DNA of 64,000 nt from Strigamia acuminata (Eukaryota; Arthropoda; Chilopoda; Geophilomorpha; Linotaeniidae): assembly GCA_949358305.1 (NCBI GenBank), contig OX442316.1:4960001-5024000 (forward strand), read 5' to 3'. Of this stretch, positions 38,195 through 51,300 are shown one piece after another. The first letter of the stretch is position 1. Every line of letters begins with the position of its first letter. The translations under genes were made by a program, and so were the position numbers. The notes beneath the pieces are model-generated. The model saw only the letters and a list, made by a program, of their open reading frames with translations, ran no database searches and was not told the DNA's origin.

Positions 38195-39612
38195 GCTGAA
38201 TCGACTAAGTGTGAAGGCAAATGGCAGCTGTGATCCAATTATGATATTTTCCTTGTTTACTGTTTATACCAAACCAGATTGGATGCACGAGTGGATAATT
38301 CCAACCAACAAAGATATACCGTCAAAGCTCATATGTCATAAAATAAAAATTGAGTAATAATTTAAACGATTAATCAACTCATTAAAAGTCAATTAGATTT
38401 ACCGTTCTCATTAGATCTTGCTTAGTATTCCAGTAATGTACAGTCAAAGCTGTGTAGACCGGACATAGCACCGTCCGGACAGCTGTGTGGTCCGGACAGT
38501 TTGGAGGGCCTAATTTGGTCCCGCCCTACACCCAGCAATGTTAAATCGCCTCTCCCATCCAGACATTCCCTAGACCGGACAAGTTTCTGGGACCCGTCCT
38601 ATGTCCGGGCTACACAGCTTTGACTGTATGTAAAATAAAAGTGAAGTGCCAGCAGTGGTAATTAGAATGAGGATATTTCTGAAAACATATTGAGGATGTA
38701 ATTAAATATTTTCATTTGTTACAGTTGTAAAGGTATTGTGGAAATTTGTTGTCAAAAGTTGTTTTTGAAATTTCTTTTCCGGTATAAAAAAATCAACCAG
38801 TTTCTACTACTACTAATACTAAAATCAGCAGACAAGATTTTTTAAAAACCAAACTCATGTTCATAAAGTGGTAAAGACTTGTTTATATTTTTTTAAATCA
38901 GTCTAAATATAAAACTTACAGTGTAAAATTAACATGTAAAGTTTTACACATAGACTATAAACAATGAATGCGCCTACGACTGTCAGATATGAAGTCTTGT
39001 AGTGGCCATTCTAGGTTAAATTATCAGTGAGCTTCAAACCAGTAATGCATCATGCGTGGAATAAATGTGTTATGTTCATAACAACTGTTATGAATAAATA
39101 CATCCATTGTAAATTGCACAATATTGCATTTTGTTGCCAAGCGTTGTCTTTGGCAACCAATATGCACGTTCAATCTAAAATGGATTTTGCTGATTTCGCT
39201 GATTTCGAGAGACCGGAAGTGACGGTTTTTATGTCATAGAAATCCGATTTCAGAAAATCCGATTTTGGGAAATTCACGCGTAGGGTCGCTTTCTTTGATT
39301 TCCTTGATTTCTAAGTTGATTTTCAGCCATCTTGAATTGCACATAGAGCGATCAGAACAGTTATTTTTGTTTGCACTTTTATAATTGCTATTTCGAAAAT
39401 TGTGATATTTCGGCTGTATTTGATCTTTCGAATGCGGCCCACCCTGTTTAAAAGTCCTGCCATACTATGGCAGGGGAAAATCACGATATTTCGGCCACGT
39501 TTGAGCTGTCAAAGGTGAAATCTAATTTACCGTACTTGATTTCTGAAACTCAAGATTGCTAAAATCGTATTATTTACTTTATTGTTTATTTAAGGCAAAA
39601 CTGCATGTTGTT
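38195..39612. other. Spacer between genes E and F
   Basis: Contains a complete pogo-like MITE (38441-38626) and, from about 38700, a block homologous to the 3' flank of gene B, including AT-rich inverted repeats around 38870-38960. There is no copia relic here. Confidence 0.6.
38441..38626. mobile_element. Complete 186-bp pogo-like MITE
   Basis: Inverted ends CAGTCAAAGCTGTGTAG with TA on both sides; interior rich in CCGGAC repeats; no ORF. Half copies lie at 18863-18920 and near 7679-7716. Confidence 0.85.
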
Positions 39613-42600
39613 TCACTCAGGTGATCTGAGCGATACATCAGGATCAAGTACACGATAAGTCATTAACATGCCAGTTTCGCTGTGGTTGCCGACGTGACAA
39701 TGCATGATCCATTCACCGGCATTAACACCTAACAATTCAACTTGACTGAAATCGCCTGGGATTACATCCATTACGTCGTGACGATGACGACCCGTTTGTC
39801 GTCGAGTAAATGTGTTACCTTAGAACAAAATTACCATGAAATGCGCTAATTTCTGTATAATTTTAACTGTGCATTACCGTGGAAGTGGATAGTGTGCACC
39901 TCGTATCGATCTCCGAGACTTACTAGGTAAAACGCTGCAGTCTCACCCAAATACAAATCCACATGCTGAATACTGCCAAAACTGTATCCATTAATCGCCA
40001 TCATTATATTTGATTCAAAAAATTCTGGACTGGTTTCCGTGGGTTTGTTTGTATATTTCTACAGCATTTAAAAGTAATTGAGGCATGAAAAGTAATTGAA
40101 ATAAATCTTTAGGTCTACCATTATATTTGCAGTTATGTATGGACTTGCATTTTCATTGTTAATATTATAAAACAAAGTGAATTCTCTGTCAACATCTCGG
40201 CGTCTATCTGAATGGAGCAAAACACAGTCAATTTGGGGTTAAAATCCCCAAATACAGGAAGAAACATAATAAATATACCCAAAACCACCACAACGTTGAT
40301 CTATTTCACTTGTGTAGTGGCACAAAAAAGTAGCCCAAAACACCAGAATTGTAATGAAACTCCAGACATTGTGATCGATTACCAATATTGTCAAAGGTGA
40401 TGCTTTGACACAGAACTACTTTTCCGCGTAGTAGAACACAGTACACAGTTAGGCGTAAACCGGCTGAAATAGATCAACGTTGTGGTGGTTTTGAGTATAG
40501 TAACTTTTTACTGTTTCTAGCTAAAGTTCCTTTGCGGCAAATTACAATAGATCCCAACAATCCAGCCTGCAAGTCAGCATATTGATTGACACTGGACATG
40601 TATGGCCAAAAAATACACTGGAAGTCATCGTAACTTGGGCCGGCACGAGCAGGCACGCTCCATTCGTACACATGGGTTTGATTAGGACCAACAGAAGCTC
40701 CTTTATCACCTGGAAATGATGCAGCGATATGAGAACTGCTTACAGAATAAGTAAATGATAAAAGCAGGCACCGTCATTTGATTTGTTATAAAACACTCCG
40801 TGAGGTTGTATTGAAAAGTTAAACCTTGCTAGGTTTTTGAAGATTACTCGAATTGTATCGCCAACTTCGGCTTTAATGGACGGCCCCAATGTGCCCAGAT
40901 GAAGTTCTCTTTCGGTCCGAACTTTCTGGATCTTAAATGTTTGATCGATGAATTCTCTGTACATGGCTTTTGTGTATATATGGCCAATGGTGTGGTCGCC
41001 TTGGAGGTAAAACGGTTTGGAAAAGCTATAAATGAGAAAGTGGAGGAAGAAAAAGTGAAGGTTGTTTGATACAAAGTCAGATTTTCTTACGGGTCTTGGT
41101 CGAGAGGTAATCCTGATATTGGTTGGCGTGTTATGTTCGGATAATAATTCCACTCCTCTTCTACAGCTCCAATGAAATATGTGCGAGTTTTACCTTTTGT
41201 TTGTTTAGTTTTCTTTCTTAGCAAAGTGGCTTTTTCCACCGTGTAAAATGCAGTCATCCCTTTTTCATTGCTGGTGACATGAATCATGTCCTCAATGAGC
41301 CACCTCCCTATATAAAGTCTGTTAAATTAACTCTAACTCTACTAAATCCATTAAACTAAATATTTAATTGCCTGGGTTGTCTGGTGTCATTAGCAATGTC
41401 TTAAACAAATCCGGAATGAGAGGAAATGTATCTTTTCTTGCACCATCAGTTTGGAATGTATTTCCATGGAAAAACGGCACGTGCATATCCCCATTCGCGT
41501 AACCTGCACTTGTGATAAACCAAGAAATCGTTTCTCTTTCTACCATTTGTAGACCAGGCAAATTCCCATATGTGTATCCATTTATAGCTGAAAGTTAAAA
41601 TGGAAGGATAATGTTTAAATTAGAGAAACATTTCTTGCTACTAAGTTTTATACACATACATCGCATGTTATTTGAATCGAGGTATTCAAGAGATTTAGCC
41701 AATTCGTCTGCATTTTCGTTTATCCCACATGCCCGCGCAACATTTTCTTGCCAGTAATGGCTTTCTGTTTCCTGAACGTTTGAAAACATCAAATAGAAAC
41801 GTCGGTCTACCTAAAATAATGGAATGCTATTATATTCTTGTTGTAAATGTGGTAATTAGAATAAATCATTACTTTGCTCTGTTTACATCTTCTTTTGCAA
41901 ATTAGTAGTGGCCCACTAAGACCAGAAAAGGTATCCTTGACTTGATCAACTGCGGAATAATATCGGCCAAACAAACAGTCTTCGTCGTCCTTTCTCGGCC
42001 CAACATGGCGTGGAACTATCCATGTGTATTTTCGCTCTTCATTTGGTGCTACCGAAACTGTGGATTGAAGATATGAAATATGAGAAAGAGAAATACAACT
42101 TCAAACCAATGACGGATTACCTGTCGGTCCACCTTCATACTGCGTGCCCTGCTCGTTTTCAGCAATAAAATATCGGTACGCTTGAATCGAATATGGCCGA
42201 GACGCACGGTTGAGAAAATGTACTTTGATTGTATCGCCAACGTTAGCCATGATAACGGGGCCTAAGAATCCCAAGTGTTCTTCCGAAGGTGGACGTATAA
42301 GTGGTGTTGTAAATGTGGAATCGTTATATCCTTTGTAAATTGCTTTTTTGTATTTGCCATTGAGACGACATGTGTCGTTTGATGGACCAAAACTGTTAGG
42401 TGCACATCTATGGGAGAAATTATTAATCAAATTGAATTGGGAGCTTCAGGTGATATTTTTGTACTGCGTTAATGGAATTCCTGTTCGTTGATCGACTCCT
42501 GAAGGTGCGTAGTCCCAGATTACTTCTTCGGCTGCTATGAAGTAAGTGCGAACTTTTCCATTCAGATGAAAATGATTTTCTATTGATGATTTCGTTTTTT

Positions 42601-44874
42601 TACATTTGTTTACGTTGAAAAATGTTTGCATTCCAGCTGGAAGGTAAAATGAACATTATTTTATCAATTTTTTTGTTGTTGTTGATACTGTCACGGCTTG
42701 AATTTATGTTTGAATTTCCTTAACTTGTTTATTTATTTCACATCCTGAGTTTTCTCTTAACTTTTATTTTGTTTATCTGTCACTCCTGCATGGTTTGGAC
42801 TTGAGTGATTGATTTAGACAATTTGACTGGTCTATTTGATGTTTTACTCATGGTTCCCCCTCGTTTATCCTTTACTTCCACCCATTTGATTTGCAATAGG
42901 CTTGTGATGTGTATTGATGACTCAGCTTATCATCATTCACCAATGCATCCTATTGACTACTCTAACTGTCCCTGATTGGTTCTTCCAACCTCACCCAAGT
43001 TTACCTTTTTGGCTGTAACCTTTTATTTGGCACAGAATTAGTTTGCGTTTTGACTCGTTAATTGCTTTTAAGTAGCCAGAGTTTTACAAGACTCTTTTTT
43101 TTCCTTTTGGTTTACCTCTCAAACCTTTGTAAATTCTTCATTGTGGACTCCTAATTAAATTTCTGAGTTTAGACATTATCATGATAATACTATTCACCTT
43201 TAATGTAATCTCGAGCCTGGCAAGAGAGAATCCATTTGCCTTCATTTTCAGCATCAATGTTAGCAGTGAGTGAAGAGCCTGGGTAAAGACCAACAGTATC
43301 TCTGGTGTGTTTGTATACTTCCATTGTTTGTCCTTGCACGTAAACAGTATGTGCATCGAAATCATTGCCAACCACTGCCATGTAAAGACTGACTTTATCT
43401 CCCAAACACACGTCTAATCCTCCTAAATTTCCATAAATATAACCATTGATAGCGTGTTTACGGTTGCCATGCTAATAGGAATAAAGATTTTGCTTTCTGA
43501 ATTGCAAAATATTTGTTTAAATTATAAAAACCTGAAAAGATATAAAGTTGTGTTGCAAAACTTCCTCTGTGATGCCTGCCGCTTGAATGTTTTCTTCTCT
43601 GTATTGACTGAAATTTTCATCCATGATTCCAAACAAAAGAGAAAATTCTTTGTCGACGTCATAACGATTTCCTTTCTCGTCTAAAATACCTGTAAAGAAA
43701 CATGGTCAGTGGTTGGTCATAGGTTGGGCTGTAACAATGCAACCCAACCATAAGGAAATACACTTTAGGATTCACTGACCTTTGGATAGGGATTGCAGTA
43801 CCGGATGGTTTTTATGGTACCGGTATTCGGTACTGGCATTTTTTTCCGGTACTATATTCAGTTCCGGTACCGAATGAAATGTTGTGTTGTTAATGATGAT
43901 GGAAAGTATCGGTTCCGGTTCCAGTGTGAGGGACGGTTCCGGTACCAAGAAAAGCTTATGGTACTAGTACCGGCCCTCAGTACCTACAGAAAAAAACCTC
44001 GGTACCAAGAACTGGTACTGAATCCCGGTACCAATACCGGTACTGGAACCGATACTGAAACCGGTACTGCAATCCCTTCCTCTGGACAAACCCAATAAAG
44101 GCATCTGAAGTCTTTTTCTTTCGTGTGTATGTTAAGTACCTTTTTTACATGTGGCCATGATTCCAACTGCACCAGTCATTACTTCAACTTCAGCAAGATT
44201 ATGGGAGTGATAAAGCCACCCAATGCAATTAGGATCTGTATCCTTCGGTCCATATTCTGGTCTTACACTCCAAATATATGTGTAATTATGTCCTGGTTGA
44301 ACTGCATCATCCAATTTATTTTTTCCCGAGGTCCCATCAGCATACATAGCACCTAGATGTTGTTATCATTAACATTTAATAGCGCCCCCTCGTGAAATAG
44401 TTAATTACAGTACCTTCGGTGTCCTTGTTGTAGAAAACTCCATGAGGGTGAATACTGTATGGGAATTTAGCTTGGTTTTGGAAATGGACTATCATGGTGT
44501 CTCCAATCTCGGCTTTCATCAATGGACCGATCATTCCTAACCATTTCGGGTCTTCGGTTTGTTGTTTGAAAGTCGCATCTGTGAATTGCCGGTAGAGAGT
44601 TTTCTTGAATTTAGTCCCAGGTGTTGGTACATTGGGATCGAGTTTGAGGTATAAATCAGTATCTCTTTGGAGAAAAATAGTAAAATACATAAAATGTAAG
44701 TAAAAACTTTACGTGATTATAAAACTCGAATATTTACATCTGGTTTCCGGAATAAATGCGATTTCCTTCAGGTGCATAGTCCCATAATTCCTCAACAGCA
44801 GCGATGTAATAATTGCGCTCGATGGTGATGCAAGTATGGATGCATGCGAGAAATATGCATGCTGATACTACCAT
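39613..44874 (-). CDS. Gene F: ceruloplasmin/hephaestin-type multicopper oxidase
   Basis: Same 16-exon plan; placed exons include 44874-44738, 44352-44140, 43689-43532, 43471-43198 and 40709-40512. Signal peptide MVVSACIFLACIHTCITIER. Trinuclear motifs HPHG, YHSH, HTIHFHG and HCH are present and the domain 6 loop is [12 protein letters not shown] (axial Met), as in A. Domains 2 and 4 lack type 1 ligands. Exon 13 is 27 nt shorter than in B-E: the conserved stretch (Q/W)YNDGTSG at the start of domain 5's second part is gone, in frame. Introns 3, 5 and 13 carry separate insertions. A TATA box (44912-44918) and a CAGCTG box lie just upstream. Likely functional, but the exon 13 deletion could affect folding. 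Confidence 0.87.
40275..40496. mobile_element. Palindromic MITE in intron 13 of gene F
   Basis: Inverted ends CCCAAAACCACCACAACGTT (mirror AACGTTGTGGTGGTTTTGAG), flanked by TATA. Gene B shows the empty site near 14820 (CATAATAGAATAGTAAC). Confidence 0.8.
42690..43186. mobile_element. About 490-bp insertion in intron 5 of gene F, possible solo LTR
   Basis: The matching introns of B-E are 60-70 nt. Here about 490 nt intervenes, starting TGTCACGGCTTGAATTT and ending before GATAATACT; ATACT occurs on both sides. The TG start, C/T-rich interior and lack of an ORF suggest a solo LTR, but the ends are not certain. Confidence 0.4.
43787..44078. mobile_element. hAT-like MITE in intron 3 of gene F
   Basis: Inverted ends TAGGGATTGCAGTACCGG, 292 bp, interior packed with GGTACCGG-type motifs. 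Flanked by 8-bp near-identical repeats CCTTTGGA (43779-43786) and CCTCTGGA (44079-44086), as hAT transposons leave. Genes B and D show the uninterrupted site (CACTGACTTCTAGACAAACC). Confidence 0.88.
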
Positions 44875-44911
44875 GTTGGATGAACTTAAACCGAAGTGAA
44901 ATGCCAGGTTG

Positions 44912-44918
44912 TTATATA
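44912..44918 (-). promoter_or_regulatory. TATA box of gene F
   Basis: GATATATAAC on the minus strand about 40 nt upstream of the ATG at 44874; CAGCTG (E-box type) lies immediately upstream. Confidence 0.5.
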
Positions 44919-45302
44919 TCTCAGCTGACCCTTAATCATTTTTTTGTTTACCAAGTAAAATTGGGTGAGGGTTGAATCATTTTATGGTATTTTTGTGCAA
45001 TATAAATTACCAATTGACAAAGAAATGTCGTAAAAATTTACAAATCGGGTGTGGTTTTAGAGCTGTAATAAAATAAATTATGTGGATGATTAAACAAGTA
45101 CAGAGCGTCAAAACCCATGTGCAAACATGAGTTTATTGGGTGAACTTGAAACCAATCAATCAAATTGGTTTATTACTAAATATTTTCTTAGAAAAAATGG
45201 AAATTCCATAAAATAATATTCTGGATATTTACAAAAATTTTATTGATAATACAAATAATTTATATATTATTTCTTGAGGATTTTTATTGCACATTTGAGT
45301 AT

Positions 45303-48300
45303 TTATAGCACATTTCTCCAGTTATCTACTTGAACGAAGTAAGAAGGTCGGTCGTAAAATGGAAATGGCCGATTCACGGAACGGATTGGAGCCGAAGATG
45401 GGTTAAAGCCGTTGGAAGTCGTGGGTCGAGTGTGGGAATGCGGATTGTGAATTGTGAACAGAACCGCCATGCCTGCTTCACTGTGCTCGTTCACGTGACA
45501 ATGCAGCAGCCATTCGCCAGGGTCAACAGCTTGCATCTCGATAGTTTGAAAAGTGCCCGGCAGGAGCTCGATTACGTCGTGTCGATTATCGCCGTTTAGC
45601 TTTCGAAAAAATGTTTGACCTGCCGAGAAAAAAAAATCGTACGAAAAAAAAATATTTTATTTTATTTTGTTTTTATTTATGTTATTTATTTACCGTGTAA
45701 ATGAACTGTGTGCACGTCGGCTTCCGAACCAAAACCCATTAAGTAAATGGCAACTTTGTCGCCTAAAATCATATCCAATCCGTACACGTTGCCAAAAATA
45801 CGGCCATTGACAGCTGCGAAGAAATGAAAATAATAACTGTAAAGCCATCTAAATCATTTTTATTATTATGATTATTATTTTTTTTTCTCTTTTCCAACTG
45901 ACTAGTCACGGTAGTCACCTCTTTTCAAGTTGCTTTCTTCGAATCCAGGGTCGTTGACATCGACTAATTCTGGCTCCAGCGCGAATCTCTCAATGTTTTC
46001 ATCCAAATACCAACTGTCGTTCTCATCGATGATGGAGAACAGCAAGACAAACTCCTTATCAACATCTTTACGGCGCTCTAATAACAAATAATAAACAATT
46101 AATAAAAATTAATTAATTGTCTTAGATTAGCGTCTACCTCTCTCATCTAAAACGCCTTTTCGGCACGTAATTAAAGGTCCAATCAGACCGGAGTTTGTGT
46201 CTCGAACTGGATCAACTGCCGAGTAATACGCCCAGGTATTGCAGGGAAAATCGTTCTTTCCTGGGCCCGCTCTTTTTGGCACTGCCCACACGTATTCGTA
46301 CACGTGTCCAGGTGGCACGGCGTCGTCTAATTTGTTTTTGTACGAGGTGCCGTCATTATAGGGCGACCCCTCGTCTGATTTTTGGTAGAACACACCGTGA
46401 GGGTGCATGGAGTAATTCCTCGACGCCATGTTCTTGAAAAATACCCGGATCACGTCGCCAACTTCAGCTTTGATTATCGGGCCCAGCATGGCTAAATGAA
46501 GTTCGCTTGGTCCCCTCTTCTTAATTGTTGTGAACGTCGAGTCGGTGAATTCTCTGAACAGAGCTTTTTTGTATCTACGACCGATTTGTGTCGTGTTTTG
46601 GTTGACGAAAATGGCCGTGTTTCTAAATAAATTAAATTATGGTTTTTTTTTTTTTTTTAATTATTTTTTTTTAATTTAAAACAAAAAATTCGTACTCGTC
46701 CTCGGAGAGTTTTCCTCCGAAAATGATCTCTAAATCACGTGGTGCGAAGTTCCATATGTCTTCGATGGCACCGATGTAGTAAGTTCGGATCTGTGGTTGA
46801 GGAAAAATTAAATTGAAAATTGATTTTGTATTTAATTCGACGCACCTTTCCTCCCAATGGAATTTCTGTTGTTGGGGAACCACATTTCTTGACGCTGTAT
46901 TTTGCTCGCATTCCGCCTTCGAAGTGTAAATTTGTTCGACATTCCAAAGCCCAATCACCTTCAAGAAGAATTAAATTAATTTTTTTTTTTAAACTACACA
47001 TTCAATCCGAATCATCTCACCTATGTTGTCAGGTTTCATAATAAGCGTTTCAAACGTGTCTGGGATGAACCAGACCGTGTCGCGGTTCAATCCTCTCTGC
47101 GAGAAAGTGTTGCCGTGGAAATGAGCCGAGTGCACGTCAGGATCGTCTCCAACCCCCATAACGTGCCATGATACAACATCGTCTTTGCACATCACCATCC
47201 CTTCTAAGTTTCCGTACATAAATCCATTCACAGCTGAAATAAATAAGTTAGAAATTTAATTTCTAAAAGGCAGGTCACTGGTTATGATTTGTGAGCTTTG
47301 ACCGGTCATTATTTGGGGCCCCGGATGCTATTTTTGGCTTTTTTTTGTTATTTCCGGTAAAGCATTTATATTTATATGAGTAAACCGACCGTGCATCATG
47401 TTAGAATCTTTAAATTCCTGGTCTTCAACATCTATATTTGATCCTTCGGCAAACGTCCTTAAATTGTCGTTGAAGTAATGGCTGAGATTTTCATCAAAAA
47501 CGTAAAAGTTGACGAAAAATTCCTCGTCGATACCTCGCTAAATATGGTAATTAAAAAAAATCAACTAAATATTTTTATCAAAATAAATGATAATAAAAAA
47601 CCAAAAATGTTCAAAAATACATTTGAAATTATATCGCAATGTATTTGCTTGTTTCGATTGCTAAATGAGGTTCACAGCAGTTTCCCAATTGATAACTCAT
47701 GTTATGTTGTCCAGGTTGCAAGCATGCATTACTGTAGGTGGAGAATATTTTGAATAAATTAATTTGTAAAAAATCCTCATTTAGCAATAAAAACAAGTCT
47801 AAAATTTCAGAAAAGTGAAGAGTAATATTAGAACTTGAAAGCGATTTTTTTTTTCAATAATTTTATAGGAAAAAAATTTTGATTTTTATTGTTTCTGATT
47901 AAACAAATGTTACTCTACAACTTTTAATTGACATTTTGCAGATTGCATGTTTACTTTATAAGTAATACCATGGTCACACCAACGGATCGAGTTTGGCTGG
48001 ATCTGATCCGCCCAATCAGATCCAACTGAACAGAGTTCCAATATTCACTTGGATGGAGTTGTGTTCACCCCAAAATGTGAGGTGCAACAATGGAATGCTA
48101 CAGACTGCTGACATTATTTAAAGAATTCCAATCTGAATCCAATCGTCGAATCGAGTTGTGGGAACTCGATTGACGAACGGAGTTGTTGGGCACACGGATC
48201 TAGATCCATGAACGGAGTTCAGTCTTCACACCAATCTTGGAACTAGATCCGAGCTTCGGATGAGATCCAAAAGCTTGGTGTGAACATGGTATTACAATGC

Positions 48301-51300
48301 GAAAAACCATGATGCATTGTTGAAAACCCAAATTTATGTCGGTTAATGAATTCCCCATCTCCTGTTTACTCTAAATTCGTGAATACAATTTGCGATTACT
48401 ACTTAGTTGCAGAAATATTTGACTGCGAACACTTAATTCTCCGAAGTGCTATACATATTGCATTGTAAAAATATATTTGTGAACCATATGGGAGAAAACA
48501 TACCTGAAAGCCGTGTTGGTCTAGTGCGCCCTGTTTACACAATACCAGCGGTCCAAGAAGCCCTGAAAAGGCGTCTTTGGTCAGATCCACAGCGGAATAA
48601 TATCGTCCCGTAAGACACTGCGGGTCCGAATGAGTCGGACCGACGGATTCGGGAACCGGATAGACGTAGCCGTAATACTCATTGGGGTAAACGGAACCGG
48701 GATCTTTCGAGTCTAGGACGGAATGACTGTGAGGAGTGAGTGGAATCATGTTTGATTTCGACTATAATTACTGCGAAATCCGTCCAAGTAATCCGACGCT
48801 TCGTTGGTTTTGTCCACAAAAAGGCGATGCGGTTGGAAGGAATACGGTCTGGACGCTCGGTTGAGGAAAGTCACTTTTATTACGTCGCCCACTTGAGCTC
48901 GGATGACGGGGCCCAGGATCCCCAAGTGCGGGGGGTGGTGGAGGGGTTTGGTGAACGTGGAATCGGTGTATCCGCGGAAAATGGCTTTTCGGTATTTGCC
49001 GCCGATGCGGTCTCGGCCGCGCGTGAAATACCGAGCCGCTTCCCTGCACAGCACAAGGAAAATTAGCTGTAATGGGTTAATGGAGGCAATTTGAGTGTGG
49101 TTTTAAATTTTTTTACTTGTCTTTTAATAGACGGATGTTGTTCATTTTATTAAAGCCTGACGGCGCGTAGTCCCACGTAACTTCTTCGGCGGCGATGAAA
49201 TATTCGCGGATTTCGCCGGTCAGTTTGAATTTTTTCGACCGCTTTTCGCCGCATTGGACGACGTCGAACAGCGCTTGCATTCCGTCTGTGGAAAATAATT
49301 GATTTGTGTTATTTGGAGACGTGGAGGAACGTCGAATAATCGATAATGATTGACATCGCGTCGGATTATCGATGAATTAAGCTGGAAAGTCTAGAAATGG
49401 GTTACTCAGATGCAGTTTTTTATGTATATCAAGGAAACTGTATGATGAAATTACAGTTGTGCGATGGAATTATTAATTTCGTGTTTGATTTTACGGCATT
49501 TTTATCGCTTGAGGTCTATTCTATGCCTTTTTAGTGAGGTTAATCGTCTCCACTGGAGCGAATAAACTGTGGCCTAGGCGAAAGTGAACAATGGATCTAC
49601 TTTGAACCTGTTTTTCATTTGATTGGAATAGAAAATACACGCGAAAATCATTTTTTCTTTGACTAGATTTACGAAAATTGGCTGCATTTTTTTATTAAGG
49701 TAGCCGCATTCAAAAAAAAAAATAACAATTTTAGTTTAAGTGTATTTTAAGTATTTTAAACAGGAAATGATGTAATTTTTGGTTTAAAATTGAAGTAAAA
49801 CACAAAATATTTTAGTTTTTGAAAGCGACTACTATTTGGACCATTTTAATCGAAAACATTGCAGCGAAGTTTTAAGGGCAGCGCCGCGCGGAGCATTGGA
49901 CTTACTATCAAAATGAAAATTTACTCTGCACGAAAGCAACCAATTGCCAGGGTTGTCGGCATTCATCATGACCGTGGTCGAAATGGCAGGAAACAAATTT
50001 ACAATGTCTTTTCTGAAATTGTCAAAAATGCATGTTGCTCAACATCCTTTCAGTAATGACCAGAAAAAATAAAATTATCCTTGAAATAAAAAAATAAAAA
50101 TTCAATTACCTATGTCGATATTCAATAACAGTTTGTCCTTGGAAACTAACACTGTGGATATCTCTTTGTGAACCCAAGCCTAAAAGGTGCCAACTCACTT
50201 TATCACCAGTGCACATTGTGAGGCCAGGAAGGTTACCGAATATATAACCATTAATTCCAAACTTGACATTTGTTGTCTTTTAAAATTAAATTAAAAAAAA
50301 AAATTAATTAATTTAAAAAAAAATTAAATTAATTTATAAAAAAAAAAATTAAATTAATTTATAAAAAAAAAATTAATTTTTTTACCTCGAAAATCGTGTT
50401 ATTTACTAAACTCTGCGGATCAATCCCGGGCAAATACGTGCGGATATTATCTTCTAAATAATAGTTGAGATTCTCATTCAAAACCATGAACAAAAGCACA
50501 TATTCCTCATCCACATCCTTTCTGTAGCCATTCGCCTTCAAAATTCCTGCAGCAAATTGGTCGTAAACGCTTTTAAGTAGAAAACGCTCTATTTTAATTA
50601 ACTTTCTTACTCACCTGGTTTACAAATGATCATCACTCCCACCACTCCCGTGTTTAAATCGTTTTCGGCCATGAAATGAGAGTGATAAGCCCATGTGAGG
50701 CAATTTGGGTCGTCTGCAGTGGGCCCATAGTCGGGCCGTGCATCCCATTTATATGTATAAACCTCTCCCGGTGGCACTCCGTCGTCCATCTTTTGACGGA
50801 GCGTCGTTCCATCTTCGTACAAGGCACCTGCGTTCGAGAAATTTGTCAAAATATAAAAATAAATTCTTTTGCATATTTTAGGTCGCAATAATGGGACCTT
50901 GGATATATTTTTTTATTTATTTTTTTTTAGATTTTTTTATTTTTGGTTGTGCCAGGCACAAAATTAATACGATAACTGGGACTTGTTATTTACATATGGG
51001 GAAATCAGGGTTAAAAAATTCGGTAAAGTATTTGCATTAAATGAGTTAACTGGTGCGTGATACAGTCATCAAAAATAGGAGTGGTCCACTTAAATAATTT
51101 TTTTTTTTTTTTTTTATTACCTTCGTCCATTTTCGTGTAGAAAACTCCGTGTGGATGTAAACTGTAATTACGCGATGCATTGTTCCAAAAATGAACAATG
51201 ATAGTGTCCCCGACTTCGGATCTAATCACTGGTCCGAGCACCCCTAGCCAAGGTGGGTGTTTCTTCTGTCGTTTGAAGGTAGAGTCGGTGAATTCACGGT

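Noticed and set aside
39027-39239. 70-codon plus ORF between E and F
   Set aside because: It falls in a 3'-flank block shared with gene B where the frame is not kept.
43793-44098. Tyr/Arg-rich 101-codon ORF
   Set aside because: Entirely inside the GGTACCGG-rich hAT-like MITE; periodic residues reflect the DNA repeat.
47478-47753. 91-codon plus ORF
   Set aside because: Half overlaps exon 10 of gene G in antisense, the rest is AT-rich intron; low-complexity composition.
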